Shown here piece after piece: positions 35,950 through 44,582 of a stretch of DNA of 64,000 bases. Source of the stretch: Halioxenophilus aromaticivorans (lineage in GTDB: Bacteria > Pseudomonadota > Gammaproteobacteria > Pseudomonadales > Cellvibrionaceae); contig NZ_AP031496.1 in the NCBI RefSeq assembly GCF_042850945.1, positions 4,588,001-4,652,000 of the forward strand, read 5' to 3'. Both the position numbers and the translations under genes were made by a program. The notes beneath the pieces were generated by a model. It saw only the letters and a list, made by a program, of their open reading frames with translations. It ran no database searches and had not been told where the DNA came from. Positions within the stretch are counted from its first letter, which is position 1, and every line of letters begins with the position of its first letter.

Positions 35950-36092
35950 ATTCTTTATCTGAAGTGGGTTGTCATATTGGTGCTACTAACGGGCTCTAAC
36001 TGCTGGTCATCTATTTGTTGAAAATCAGACGACGACAATGATGCACTTTAGTCCTGAAAAATTACCTAACCCAGATGACACACTAATGACGC

Positions 36093-36968
36093 TTAGAGTC
36101 TGGAGGACTCCAAAACGAAATCCACAAAGGCCCTATTGGCTTTGGATAAATAGCCGTCCTTGCGCCAAGCCAAGCATAAATCCAACATCACAGGAGGATT
36201 AAAAGACAGGGTGATCAAATCCGGGTCGTCCTCCGTGGCCATGGTCAGTAGTGTGGATATGCCGGAGCCCTGTTTTACAATGGATCGAATCAATGGCAAC
36301 AGGTTGGTTTCGAAATTAATTTTGGGCGCAATACCATATTGCTCGGCCATTTGATTGATGACTTTGCGGTGGAAGTAGCCCTCTCGGAACAGCACCAGAT
36401 CTTCGCCGAGAAACGCCTGGGGCGTAACCGAGCCCTGGCCGGCAAAAGGGTGGGCGGCATTCACCACCACTCGCATCTCTTCTCTTAATAAGGGTACGGC
36501 CTGTATGGTATCCGGTACGGCTTCCGCTTCTATCACCGCCAAATCCAGCTCGCCGCGCTCCAACATGGTTTGCAGTTGCCAGGCTCCGCCCTCGTGCACG
36601 GTAAAGGTTAGGTTCGGGTAGCGCCGGCGGAAGGCCATAATGATTGACGGAAAGTGATAGCTCCCTAACATACTGGGCGTGCCCAATTGCACCGAGCCGC
36701 GCTCCAGGCCGCGTAACTCGCGCATTTCTAACTCTGCATCGGCCACCGCCTGCAAAATACGCTCAGCCTGACGATACAACCGCTGCCCCTCGTCAGTGAG
36801 GCTGATTTGCCGCTCAACCCGATGAAACAAGGTTAGCTCCAGCGACTGTTCCAGTTTTTTCACCGCCATGCTCACCGCTGGCTGGGCGATGTGAAGCTGC
36901 TCCGCCGCCAGGGTGAAGCTACCTCTTTTGGCGACTTCGTAGAAGTAATGCAAGCCTTTAAAGTACAT
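36093..36968 (-). CDS. LysR-family transcriptional regulator
   Basis: A 291-residue LysR regulator. The N-terminal winged helix (FYEVAKRGSFTLAAEQLHIA then QPAVSMAVKKLEQSL) is at residues 8-45 and the effector-binding domain fills the rest. The start is ATG 36968 with GGTGG upstream; an in-frame start at 36992 is less likely. It is divergent from the adjacent MFS transporter gene, which it probably controls; the 112-bp spacer should hold its operator. The arrangement resembles E. coli ynfL-ynfM. The inducer is unknown. Confidence 0.93.
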   Translation of the reverse strand: MYFKGLHYFYEVAKRGSFTLAAEQLHIAQPAVSMAVKKLEQSLELTLFHRVERQISLTDEGQRLYRQAERILQAVADAELEMRELRGLERGSVQLGTPSMLGSYHFPSIIMAFRRRYPNLTFTVHEGGAWQLQTMLERGELDLAVIEAEAVPDTIQAVPLLREEMRVVVNAAHPFAGQGSVTPQAFLGEDLVLFREGYFHRKVINQMAEQYGIAPKINFETNLLPLIRSIVKQGSGISTLLTMATEDDPDLITLSFNPPVMLDLCLAWRKDGYLSKANRAFVDFVLESSRL

Positions 36969-37080
36969 TAGCGCCACCGCAATCGATAACAAAACGTTAT
37001 GCTTTAAATAAGATAGATATATTTTTATTATGACTCAGCCGGCGATATAGTCCAATTCTCTTTCAACTTGGCTGTATCCC

Positions 37081-38280
37081 ATGATCCCCTACGGAACCGG
37101 CGCCTATTGGCGCATCACTCTGGCGCTGTGCCTGGGCTCTTTTTTGGTATTCTCCTGCTTGTACACCACCCAGCCGCTGATGCCTATACTCGCCAAGCAG
37201 TTTGCAGTGAGTGAACTTGCCGCCAGCTTTAGCCTTACCATCAGCACCTTCGCCCTGGGCCTTTCGCTGCTGATCTACGGGCCGCTGTCCGACGCCCTGG
37301 GTCGCCGCGGCTTAATTGTGGCCAGCATCGCGGGGCTGTTTGTAACCACCCTAGCCCTGTCCCAGGTGAGTACTTATCCCCAGCTACTGGCCCTACGCGC
37401 GGTGCAGGGTTTCTTCATCGCCGGCTTGCCCGCCATCGCCGTGGCCTACATGGCCGATGAATTCACTCCCGAGGCATTGATGCACAGCGTGGGTATTTAT
37501 ATCGCCGCTAACACCTTGGGGGGTATTGGCGGAAGATTAATGGCAGGTTTCATCGGTGAGTATTTGGGCTGGCAACAGGCGTTTTTCGCCATGGGGCTGT
37601 TGGGTGTTTTAGTTTGGTGCATTTTATTGGTGGCGCTGCCAAAGTCTCTGCACTTTCGGCCCCAAAGCCTACAGCCACACCGTATTTTGGCCGACCTTAA
37701 AACCCACCTCAGCAATCGACTTCTTCTGCCTGCCTATATCCTGGGCGGTTTAAACTTTTTAGTGTTCGTTAACCAGTTCAGTTTTTTAACCTTCGTTTTG
37801 GAGTCTGCGCCCTACCACCTCAGTGCTAAGTTTTTAGGCATGTTATTTTTAGTGTACTTAACGGGCACAGCGGCTTCGGCGTTATCCGGGAAGTTGGGCA
37901 ATGGGTTCGGTCAGGCGAACTGCATGCTGTTGGGGTCGGCACTGGTTATTGTCGGTACCTTGGTTACCCTATTGTCACCCTTACCGTTTATTATTTTGGG
38001 GTTATTGATTAACAGCTTTGGATTCTTTTTGGCCCACAGCAGTGCCAGTAGCTGGGTCAGCCGCAACGCCACCCATGGAAAGGCCACGGCCAGCTCGTTG
38101 TATTTGGTGTTTTATTACGTGGGCGCGAGTGTTGGCGGGAGTTATTTAAATATCTTTTGGCAGTGGCAGCAATGGCGAGGGGTTGTTGCAGGCTCAATTT
38201 CATTGCTGTTAGTTACTTGTGCCATGGCAGTGATGCTGAGGGGCCAACAATCACTGCGCGCTACTGTTGCCGTGCCGTAA
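37081..38280 (+). CDS. MFS transporter, YnfM-like
   Basis: A 399-residue major facilitator with twelve membrane helices. The helix 2-3 loop carries the MFS signature GPLSDALGRRGLI near residues 75-87, and helix 4 has ALRAVQGFFIAGLPAIAVAY. It resembles the YnfM/arabinose-efflux group, which exports sugars or drugs; the real substrate is unknown. Divergent LysR gene upstream. It ends 44 bp before the convergent zinc-ribbon protein gene. Confidence 0.92.
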   Translation: MIPYGTGAYWRITLALCLGSFLVFSCLYTTQPLMPILAKQFAVSELAASFSLTISTFALGLSLLIYGPLSDALGRRGLIVASIAGLFVTTLALSQVSTYPQLLALRAVQGFFIAGLPAIAVAYMADEFTPEALMHSVGIYIAANTLGGIGGRLMAGFIGEYLGWQQAFFAMGLLGVLVWCILLVALPKSLHFRPQSLQPHRILADLKTHLSNRLLLPAYILGGLNFLVFVNQFSFLTFVLESAPYHLSAKFLGMLFLVYLTGTAASALSGKLGNGFGQANCMLLGSALVIVGTLVTLLSPLPFIILGLLINSFGFFLAHSSASSWVSRNATHGKATASSLYLVFYYVGASVGGSYLNIFWQWQQWRGVVAGSISLLLVTCAMAVMLRGQQSLRATVAVP

Positions 38281-38324
38281 CAGTACTTAAAGGTGGCGGC
38301 GCTTTAAAATAGCCAGCAAAAAGG

Positions 38325-39362
38325 CTACTCCTTGGGTGCCGCCCGCTCGGAAACAATCAACCATTTAGAACCCACTTTCACAAACCGTAACTGCTTGCGC
38401 ATCTGCTCTTGGAAGTTTCGGGAAGAATAATGTTGAGTGAAGGTTGCAAATCCAACATCGTTATTGCGCGCCACTTCTAGGTTGACATCCTCCAGCTGTA
38501 GGCGAATTTGCTTTTGCGGTGTTACACGCTCCAAGCGCTGCTTGCGCCAAGTCTCTCGACTGGTGCCGATATCCGGATTGAAAAATGGTGCATAGAAAGT
38601 AAGGTAATACTCGGCATCACCAGACTCCCAAGCCATACGCCATTTTTCTAGGGTTTCAGCCACACGGCTTTTGCTAAAGCGTAGCTCTTCTGCTTCTGCT
38701 TCAGCATCGTCCAGCGGTGAAGTGGCGCTGCCTGCCCTGGAGGATTCAACTTGCTCAGCATTGGCTGCCGGGCTGGAATTGGTATCCGTGTTTTGGGTTT
38801 GCTCCTCGGTAGCGTCGCTTTCACCCGTTGCTGCCACCGCCGCGATGGCGGCTTGGTCACTGGCGGGCTGCGTTGCTGGAGTTCTCACTATCTTGCCGCC
38901 AATGGTAGATTCAGACGGCGTGGCGACCATGGTGACCGATGCCGCCGGGGCCTTGGCAAAAGTAGCGGGATCGGTAGTGGGAGACGCTAATAAAGCAAGC
39001 ACTACCTTAAGAACCAAATAAAGCATTAACGCGCACAGCAACAACACCCAAGTTCGTACTCGGGTACGGTCTGAAAAAAATGACTCAAACCACCAATAAC
39101 GGTGATAGCAATTCAAGCACCTATAGGGCCGCCAGGGCAGCAAACGCACAATTAACCGATCACCGCTATTAGCCCGGGATTTTATGGCCCGCCTGATACC
39201 GCACTTACGACAGGTTTGTGGCTGCTCGCTGGTTTCGCTGATATCCGACGCTAGGTCGTTGTAGGACGAGGACATTTGCTCATCATCAGCGCCGCCAAAC
39301 AACCCTTTTAAGCGCTGCTTAATACCACCTTGTTTAGGCTCGTTTAATACTGTTACAACCAT
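38325..39362 (-). CDS. Zinc-ribbon membrane protein with Cds6-like C-terminal domain
   Basis: A 345-residue protein. Near residues 51-83 two Cys pairs (CRKCG and CLNCY) form a probable zinc ribbon on the cytoplasmic side. One membrane helix follows (about 105-125), then a Ala/Thr/Ser-rich linker of about 100 residues. The last 110 residues, beginning VAETLEKWRMAWESGDAEYY, match the NTF2-like domain found at the C-terminus of Cds6-type L,D-transpeptidase-associated proteins. That suggests a periplasmic binding domain joined to a cytoplasmic sensor. Function unknown. It stands alone. Confidence 0.72.
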   Translation of the reverse strand: MVVTVLNEPKQGGIKQRLKGLFGGADDEQMSSSYNDLASDISETSEQPQTCRKCGIRRAIKSRANSGDRLIVRLLPWRPYRCLNCYHRYWWFESFFSDRTRVRTWVLLLCALMLYLVLKVVLALLASPTTDPATFAKAPAASVTMVATPSESTIGGKIVRTPATQPASDQAAIAAVAATGESDATEEQTQNTDTNSSPAANAEQVESSRAGSATSPLDDAEAEAEELRFSKSRVAETLEKWRMAWESGDAEYYLTFYAPFFNPDIGTSRETWRKQRLERVTPQKQIRLQLEDVNLEVARNNDVGFATFTQHYSSRNFQEQMRKQLRFVKVGSKWLIVSERAAPKE

Positions 39363-39937
39363 ATCTCTGTACGAATGACTTACCGCTGTGTTACTGACCG
39401 ACTTACATCAAGCCACGTTGCTGGCGCGCGGATTACCACACACTAATGAAATAGCACTGTAGGCCTTTTGGCCGGAAAAATCTGCCCACGAGATGTTAAA
39501 GAAGTTTAAAGTTCATTGAAATACCTCGACATCTGGCGAATCAAGGCAGTATACAGCAGCTCTCTATTGACTGTAGGACCACACATCGTATGTGTTGGCA
39601 TCATTGATCGGGTAATCAAAACCACCTGGTTAGATTTAAGGTTGAAACAGCATCGCCGTAGCTTTACAGCGTGCAAATAAAAAGCCCTGGCGTCTCCACC
39701 AAGGCTTGCTAAGTGATTCATCGATAATCAGCGTTTTCTTGCTAACTACTTCCTATCTATCCAATTTCTATCTATCAGCTGCCTTGCTAACAGTCTTCTC
39801 ACTTACAGCTTATATCTCTACAAGAGGGGCCATAACCTAGCAGCGACATGCCGCTGTTTCGCGTTGCTAGAAAACAGCGGATACTCGCTTTCTTTTGCCA
39901 AGCTAGAACCGAAAGTCATCTGTTAGCTTATAAGAAA
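39363..39937. other. 575-bp spacer between zinc-ribbon and Usp genes
   Basis: No convincing gene. It holds a terminator-like hairpin (39682-39707), a perfect 9-bp stem CCGCTGTTT/AAACAGCGG around 39851-39880 just beyond the usp stop, and a small GGCC/GGCC hairpin near 39463-39474. Confidence 0.5.
39679..39707 (-). terminator. Orphan intrinsic terminator (minus)
   Basis: In minus orientation, a stem AAGCC-TGG/CCA-GGCTT with one mismatch (plus coordinates 39682-39690 with 39699-39707) and an 8-base loop is followed by TTTATTT. It is 230 bases past the usp stop, so it ends either a long 3' untranslated region or a small RNA. Confidence 0.55.
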
Positions 39938-40753
39938 TTAGTAGTTCACTACTACCACATCTTGGTCCAGCGCAGATATTACACGCTCTGCTGTGTTACC
40001 ACGCCGCGTTGCAGTAAGGCCTTTTTGGTTTAAGGTACCAATGATCACCAAATCTGCACCCAGGCGCTTAGCCAACGCTGCAACGGCTTCGTTGGTGTAG
40101 CCTTCCTCTACGTGAATACGCTCTGGCGGCACACCGGATTCTTTCGCCAACCGACCGCGATCCGGGTAATGCATTGAGTCTAAATAGGCGTTAACAATAT
40201 GCAATTCAGCGCCGTAATAACCCGCCAAACGCTCGCCAGCACCGATAATGGATTGATTTAATTTTATCTGTTCGTCTTTAGTGGCCTGAAAGTTAACCGC
40301 CGCGAGAATAATTTCTCGTTTTTCTTTTGCTCCAGGCTGAATGAGAGCCACCGGGCACTCGGCATTTTTTAACAATTTCCATTTTGATTCGGTAAAGAAT
40401 AAACGGGTAGAAGAACCGCGCTCGTGCACGGGTAAATAAATTAAATCGGGATGAAAAGGTTTGGCAGCACGGGCGATGCTTTCTTGCCACTCACTGGACC
40501 AACACACTTCCAATGAGTATTCCACGCCGGCGTTTTCCAGCGGGGTGCGAATTTCCGCACTAAACCAACTTTGATCGCGAAATAAATTATTATTCACCGC
40601 TCGAGTGTCTACGGCATCGGCATCCACCGCCACAAACACTTTCACCACCGGCGGTTGTTCTGCCAGTTGCGCTGTTTTAATCGCTCTCTCCAAAGCAATG
40701 TGTTTACTGTGGGATGGGTCGACAACGACAAAGATTTTCTTAGATTCAGCCAT
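39938..40753 (-). CDS. Universal stress protein, tandem UspE-like
   Basis: A 271-residue protein made of two Usp domains. The first begins KKIFVVVDPSHSKHIALERA; the second ends with GADLVIIGTLNQKGLTATRR then GNTAERVISALDQDVVVV, which has the ATP-binding Gly pattern slightly altered. UspE-type proteins help in stress survival and motility/adhesion control. The start is ATG 40753; an in-frame extension to 40801 is not family-like. No operon partners. Confidence 0.9.
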   Translation of the reverse strand: MAESKKIFVVVDPSHSKHIALERAIKTAQLAEQPPVVKVFVAVDADAVDTRAVNNNLFRDQSWFSAEIRTPLENAGVEYSLEVCWSSEWQESIARAAKPFHPDLIYLPVHERGSSTRLFFTESKWKLLKNAECPVALIQPGAKEKREIILAAVNFQATKDEQIKLNQSIIGAGERLAGYYGAELHIVNAYLDSMHYPDRGRLAKESGVPPERIHVEEGYTNEAVAALAKRLGADLVIIGTLNQKGLTATRRGNTAERVISALDQDVVVVNY

Positions 40754-41042
40754 TATTGCGCCTATTGTTGTGTTATTTATTACTATTATTTGAGTGGGCA
40801 TAGCCCTGGTTCTGCTTCACGCACGGCAATTAAACCACAATCACATTAAGGATTCATAGTGGGCACACTGCGGCTTTTGCCCCCGGTGGCATCAACTCCT
40901 TCGCAGATCACGCATATACATAGAGAGCATACACACAGAGAATAGCGCTAAACCTTGGCAAGGCCTTGCTCTTTCCCGTAGCATTCGCGCCAGCAAGCCC
41001 GGTCCTTAGCCGGCAGATTTTGTTACCATAGGCGGATACATT

Positions 41043-41360
41043 ATGACCACTAAACAGATTCCCAACGTAGACCTTACCACCCAAGCCAATGTGTATTTCG
41101 ATGGCAAATGCGTTAGCCACGGCTTTACCCTAGCGGACGGTACCGAAAAATCCGTGGGTGTTGTCTTACCTTCTGAGCTCACGTTTAACACCGCGGCTGC
41201 AGAAATTATGGAGTGCGTTGCGGGGGCTTGTGAATATAAGCTCGCGGGCAGCGACCATTGGCAAACCTGCAGTGCTGGCCAAAGCTTTAACATCACCGCC
41301 AATAGCAGCTTTGATATTAAGGTTGCAGAAGCCTTCCACTATATTTGTCATTACGGTTAA
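41043..41360 (+). CDS. ppnP: Pyrimidine/purine nucleoside phosphorylase
   Basis: A 105-residue single-domain cupin of the PpnP (formerly DUF1255) family. It cleaves several nucleosides with phosphate to give the free base and ribose-1-phosphate. Visible features are the N-terminal ANVYFDGKCVSHGFTLADG, then VGVVLPSELTFNTAA and the C-terminal FHYICHYG. AGGCGGA precedes the ATG. The length equals that of the E. coli enzyme. It is monocistronic; nothing ties it to the NUP-family protein at 18.3 kb. Confidence 0.95.
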   Translation: MTTKQIPNVDLTTQANVYFDGKCVSHGFTLADGTEKSVGVVLPSELTFNTAAAEIMECVAGACEYKLAGSDHWQTCSAGQSFNITANSSFDIKVAEAFHYICHYG

Positions 41361-41486
41361 AGATCTGCTTAGCCTCGCTCTGGCCATGGATGGCCAAGTG
41401 ACCCCACTGAACAGCACGCCTTGAAGGACAGGCCTTACGATCCAGCCTTTAACCTCAATTTACCAGTATCCCAAAGCTTGTACTCT

Positions 41487-41516
41487 AAGCATCTAAACAA
41501 AAAGCATCTAAACAAA
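41487..41516. repeat. Perfect 15-bp tandem duplication
   Basis: Unit AAGCATCTAAACAAA at 41487-41501 and again at 41502-41516, in the 295-bp spacer between ppnP and the aspartoacylase-family gene. Nothing else recognisable in that spacer. Confidence 0.95.
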
Positions 41517-41655
41517 GCCCGCTCTAGGGCTACCCCCCCACTTAAGATACGTTATATCATTGCGGCTAATTATCCCAGTTTTTAGCTGCTAATTATCGAT
41601 CCGGTGTTCATCTACCCGACTTATCCCCCACCTAAATGCCAGAGATTCTTAAATT

Positions 41656-42684
41656 ATGAGTTGGAAAGCCACCCGTATTTTTTCCATTGTTTTGTTATGC
41701 ACTTGGGCAACAACCGTATTCGCCAGCCAGCCGTTCGAGTTAGACGGTGTTGTTGTCCCGGCAGGGGAGCAAAAGTCGTTTATGCTGCCGGCGCCCGGTA
41801 TGGGAATACCAGTAACGGTAATCAATGGCAACCAACCCGGCCCTGTGCTTACCCTAACCGCTGGTGTCCACGGCGATGAGTTCCCCTCTATTTTAGCGCT
41901 GCAAAGCTTGAGAACCCGCATCGATGCCGCCGAATTAAAAGGTACTCTGGTGTTGGTGCATTTGGCCAACCTGCCTGGTTTCCACGCCCGCCGGATTGCG
42001 CTGCATCCAGAGGATGACAAAAATCTTAACCGCGAATTTCCAGGCGCGGCCGACGGCACTGCCACCGAACAACTGGCTTTTTATTTAACCCGCCAGGTTA
42101 TTCCTAAAACCGATTATTTAATCGACTTGCACTCTGGCAGCGCGTATCAGGCTTTACACCACCATGTGTATTCTCCCGTGCTTTATCAGGAGCCGCTGGA
42201 TGAGAAAACCTTAGCGTTTGCCGAGGCCACCGGTATGCAGCACATCGTGCTGTACGATAAGCGCCCCAAGGACTTGGCTAACACTATCTCCTACCCCAAC
42301 ACCGCCCAGGTACGCGGCAAGCCTGCGCTGACCGTGGAGGTGGGCCATTCTGGCCTGCGTGACGATGCTTTTGTCGAGGAAATTATCGCGATTTGCACCA
42401 ATGCGCTCAAGCATCTGGGTATGCTAGCAGGTAAGCCCAAAACCAAGGCAATCATTTATAGCCATCTGGAATCTATTGCCAGCCCGGCCAGTGGCATTTT
42501 TACGCCGGTTGCCGCCATTGGCCAACCGGTGCAGCCCGGCGACCTGTTGGGCACCGTTAGCAATTATTATGGAGAGCCGGTAGCGGAAATTAAAGCCACA
42601 GAGGCAGGCACTATTTTGATGTTGCGTCAATGGCCTGCCATCGCAGAAGGCGAAAGCCCAGCGACCTTGGGAATAGAAAAATAA
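41656..42684 (+). CDS. Secreted succinylglutamate desuccinylase/aspartoacylase family protein
   Basis: A 342-residue M14-like zinc hydrolase with a signal peptide (residues 1-23, cleavage after VFA). Zinc ligands are in GVHGDEFPS (His and Glu, near residue 75) and LIDLHSGS (second His, near 159). LTVEVGHSG holds the probable catalytic Glu. The C-terminal 80 residues form a small beta domain. Most family members deacylate amino acids or act on modified peptides. Export here suggests an extracytoplasmic substrate. It is convergent with the GntP gene; a decayed copy of its 3' end lies beyond that gene. Confidence 0.88.
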   Translation: MSWKATRIFSIVLLCTWATTVFASQPFELDGVVVPAGEQKSFMLPAPGMGIPVTVINGNQPGPVLTLTAGVHGDEFPSILALQSLRTRIDAAELKGTLVLVHLANLPGFHARRIALHPEDDKNLNREFPGAADGTATEQLAFYLTRQVIPKTDYLIDLHSGSAYQALHHHVYSPVLYQEPLDEKTLAFAEATGMQHIVLYDKRPKDLANTISYPNTAQVRGKPALTVEVGHSGLRDDAFVEEIIAICTNALKHLGMLAGKPKTKAIIYSHLESIASPASGIFTPVAAIGQPVQPGDLLGTVSNYYGEPVAEIKATEAGTILMLRQWPAIAEGESPATLGIEK

Positions 42685-42699
42685 CCGTGGTTTGATCCT

Positions 42700-42720
42700 G
42701 AAACGGCGCCCTGCCGTTTC
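42700..42720. repeat. GAAACGGC hairpin repeat, copy 1
   Basis: Arms GAAACGGC (42700-42707) and GCCGTTTC (42713-42720). Located 16 bp after the aspartoacylase-family gene. No T-run follows. Similar hairpins are at 44520-44541 and 52201-52222. Confidence 0.8.
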
Positions 42721-42832
42721 ACGGAGCGAACTATTGTTTACTTCAAACTTCGGGTCTCTTTGTTCCAACACTCCCGGCGGCAATGCGATCGTTAAAGCCG
42801 CCGGTGCAAATATTAAAGCCACTTTGGGTGCG

Positions 42833-44215
42833 TCAAAACACAACACTTAATAACGCTGCGACGATAAACGCAATAGTGCCGAGCAGGGTTTCCATTACCG
42901 TCCAGGTTTTCAAAGTGGTTTTCTCATCCATATCCAGCAGGCGAGACACCAGCCAGAAGCCGGAATCGTTAAAATGAGAGAGTACCGTTGCGCCACCGGC
43001 AATGGCGATTACGATAAAGCAATAATCCGCTTCTGAAAGCCCAGGTGTGGCCGCAACAATCGGCGCCATTAATGCGGCAGTTGTGGTTAACGCAACCGTA
43101 GCCGACCCCTGTGCCACCCGTAAACAGGTAGCAATCACAAACGCTGCCACAATAACCGGCAGGCCAGTGTTGCCTAGCAATCCCGCCAGCGCCTCACCAA
43201 TACCGCTGCCTCGCAAAACGCCACCAAACATACCGCCTGCGCCGGTTACCAGAATGACACCACAAATGGGTGCCAATGAATCTCCGCACAGCTTCTCAAC
43301 GTTTTCCTTACCCAAACTCTTTGTAAACAACACCAAGCACAGTAACAAAGTAATCAGCAGCGCTATCGGTGTTTTGCCTAACATGCGCAGAATGTGCACC
43401 CAGGTTTGGTCGCCGTTAATTGCACCGGATACCTGCAGGGTATTCAGGCCGGTATCCATAAAAATCAGTAGTACCGGGGTAAGCAGTACCAGCAGCACAG
43501 TAGCAAACGAGGGCGCTGTGGCTTGCAGCGAATTCTCCGCTTTAGAATTGATGTGTTTAAACATTTCAGGAAGCGGTAGCACGAACTTTTTACCGGCATA
43601 GAGGGCAAACAGGTACGCGCCGAAATACCAGGTAGGAATGGCAATCACCAAGCCGACAAACAATAGTAAACCAATATTGGCACCCAGCAAATCTGCCGCT
43701 GCCACCGGGCCTGGATGGGGCGGAACAAAGGCGTGCATCACGGCAAACGCACCGGCTGCTGGAAAGGCATATTTGATGGTGGAGCCGCCAAACCGCGCAG
43801 CCACGCTCAGCAGGATGGGAAACATCACAATCAGCCCGGCATCAAAGAAAATCGGAAAGCCAAACAACAATGAGGCAATACCAATGGCAAACGGCGCACG
43901 CTGCTCGCCGAAGCGGTTAATCAGGCCGTCGGCCAATACCTGGGCACCTCCGGTTACTTCCAATAGCTTACCGATCATGCAACCTAAGCCTACCAGTAGC
44001 GCCACCGATGCCAGTGTGCCGCCGAAGCCACCCATCATTACCGGCACAATGTCTTCACTGGCTATGCCCGCCACGGCGGCGGTCAACACACTCACTAAAA
44101 TAAGCGCGACAAAGGCATGCACCCTTAGGCGAATAATCAGAATCACCAGTAATACCACGGCACCCAAACCGGTGAGCAACAGGTGTGTGGGATCGGAAAC
44201 CGTTGTTTCAGCCAT
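42833..44215 (-). CDS. GntP family gluconate:H+ symporter-like permease
   Basis: A 460-residue permease with twelve or more membrane helices. The family pattern is clear: GFGGTLASVALLVGLGCMIG near residue 63, then FPIFFDAGLIVMFPILLSVA and GSATVALTTTAALMAPIV in the C-terminal half. GntP proteins take up gluconate and related acids with protons. The gene is flanked by the aspartoacylase-family gene and its decayed partial duplicate. Substrate not determined; no gluconate catabolic genes are nearby. Confidence 0.93.
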   Translation of the reverse strand: MAETTVSDPTHLLLTGLGAVVLLVILIIRLRVHAFVALILVSVLTAAVAGIASEDIVPVMMGGFGGTLASVALLVGLGCMIGKLLEVTGGAQVLADGLINRFGEQRAPFAIGIASLLFGFPIFFDAGLIVMFPILLSVAARFGGSTIKYAFPAAGAFAVMHAFVPPHPGPVAAADLLGANIGLLLFVGLVIAIPTWYFGAYLFALYAGKKFVLPLPEMFKHINSKAENSLQATAPSFATVLLVLLTPVLLIFMDTGLNTLQVSGAINGDQTWVHILRMLGKTPIALLITLLLCLVLFTKSLGKENVEKLCGDSLAPICGVILVTGAGGMFGGVLRGSGIGEALAGLLGNTGLPVIVAAFVIATCLRVAQGSATVALTTTAALMAPIVAATPGLSEADYCFIVIAIAGGATVLSHFNDSGFWLVSRLLDMDEKTTLKTWTVMETLLGTIAFIVAALLSVVF

Positions 44216-44420
44216 CGTGGACTCTCTTTTGCGCAGTTCGCTATTATTGCTTTTTAAGCGGTATTTTTGCTCTGTTTGCTGGTGACTTGTTATTGTGGCC
44301 AGCTAACAGCACCCGGCGACCCGCTGCTAATGATCGACAAGCGGATAAACCATATCAAAAAACGGCAGTCACCAATAGCTTGGGGCGGCCCTAAGACTCA
44401 CCGTTCAATTGACCGACACG

Positions 44421-44513
44421 GCCGTAGGCCAACGGTTGCAGCCCGCTGGGCAGTGCTAGCGATTAATAAGGAGAGCCGGTTAAAGAAATCGAGGCCAGGG
44501 TGGCGGGAATTTT
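44421..44513 (+). pseudogene. Decayed fragment of an aspartoacylase-family gene 3' end
   Basis: This stretch parallels bases 42511-42620 of the intact gene. It reads GGCCAACGGTTGCAGCCC where the intact gene has GGCCAACCGGTGCAGCCC. It then shares GGAGAGCCGGT and, in one frame, encodes Gly-Glu-Pro-Val-x-Glu-Ile-x-Ala like the intact protein. Two adjacent stop codons replace Tyr-Tyr, and an indel breaks the upstream frame. It then jumps, between two TTTTGAT/TTTGAT sequences, directly to the 3' flank including the hairpin. It is an old duplicate with a deletion. Confidence 0.7.
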
Positions 44514-44519
44514 GATCCT

Positions 44520-44541
44520 GAAAAGGCGTCCCTGCCCTTTC
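44520..44541. repeat. GAAACGGC hairpin repeat, copy 2 (one mismatch)
   Basis: Arms GAAAAGGC (44520-44527) and GCCCTTTC (44534-44541), loop GTCCCT. It follows the pseudogene fragment and lies 42 bp past the DUF885 stop in the other direction. It belongs to the same duplicated block as copy 1. Confidence 0.75.
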
Positions 44542-44582
44542 GCGTTATCGAACTTATTTACCCTTAAGGGCTTCGGTAGTAT

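Noticed and set aside
39506..39721. Open frame of 71 codons on the minus strand
   Set aside because: No ribosome site, no recognisable sequence, and it runs through the terminator-like hairpin at 39679-39707.
42700..42720. Intrinsic terminator for the aspartoacylase-family gene
   Set aside because: The stem is good but no T-run follows and similar hairpins occur inside an operon, so it is listed as a repeat.
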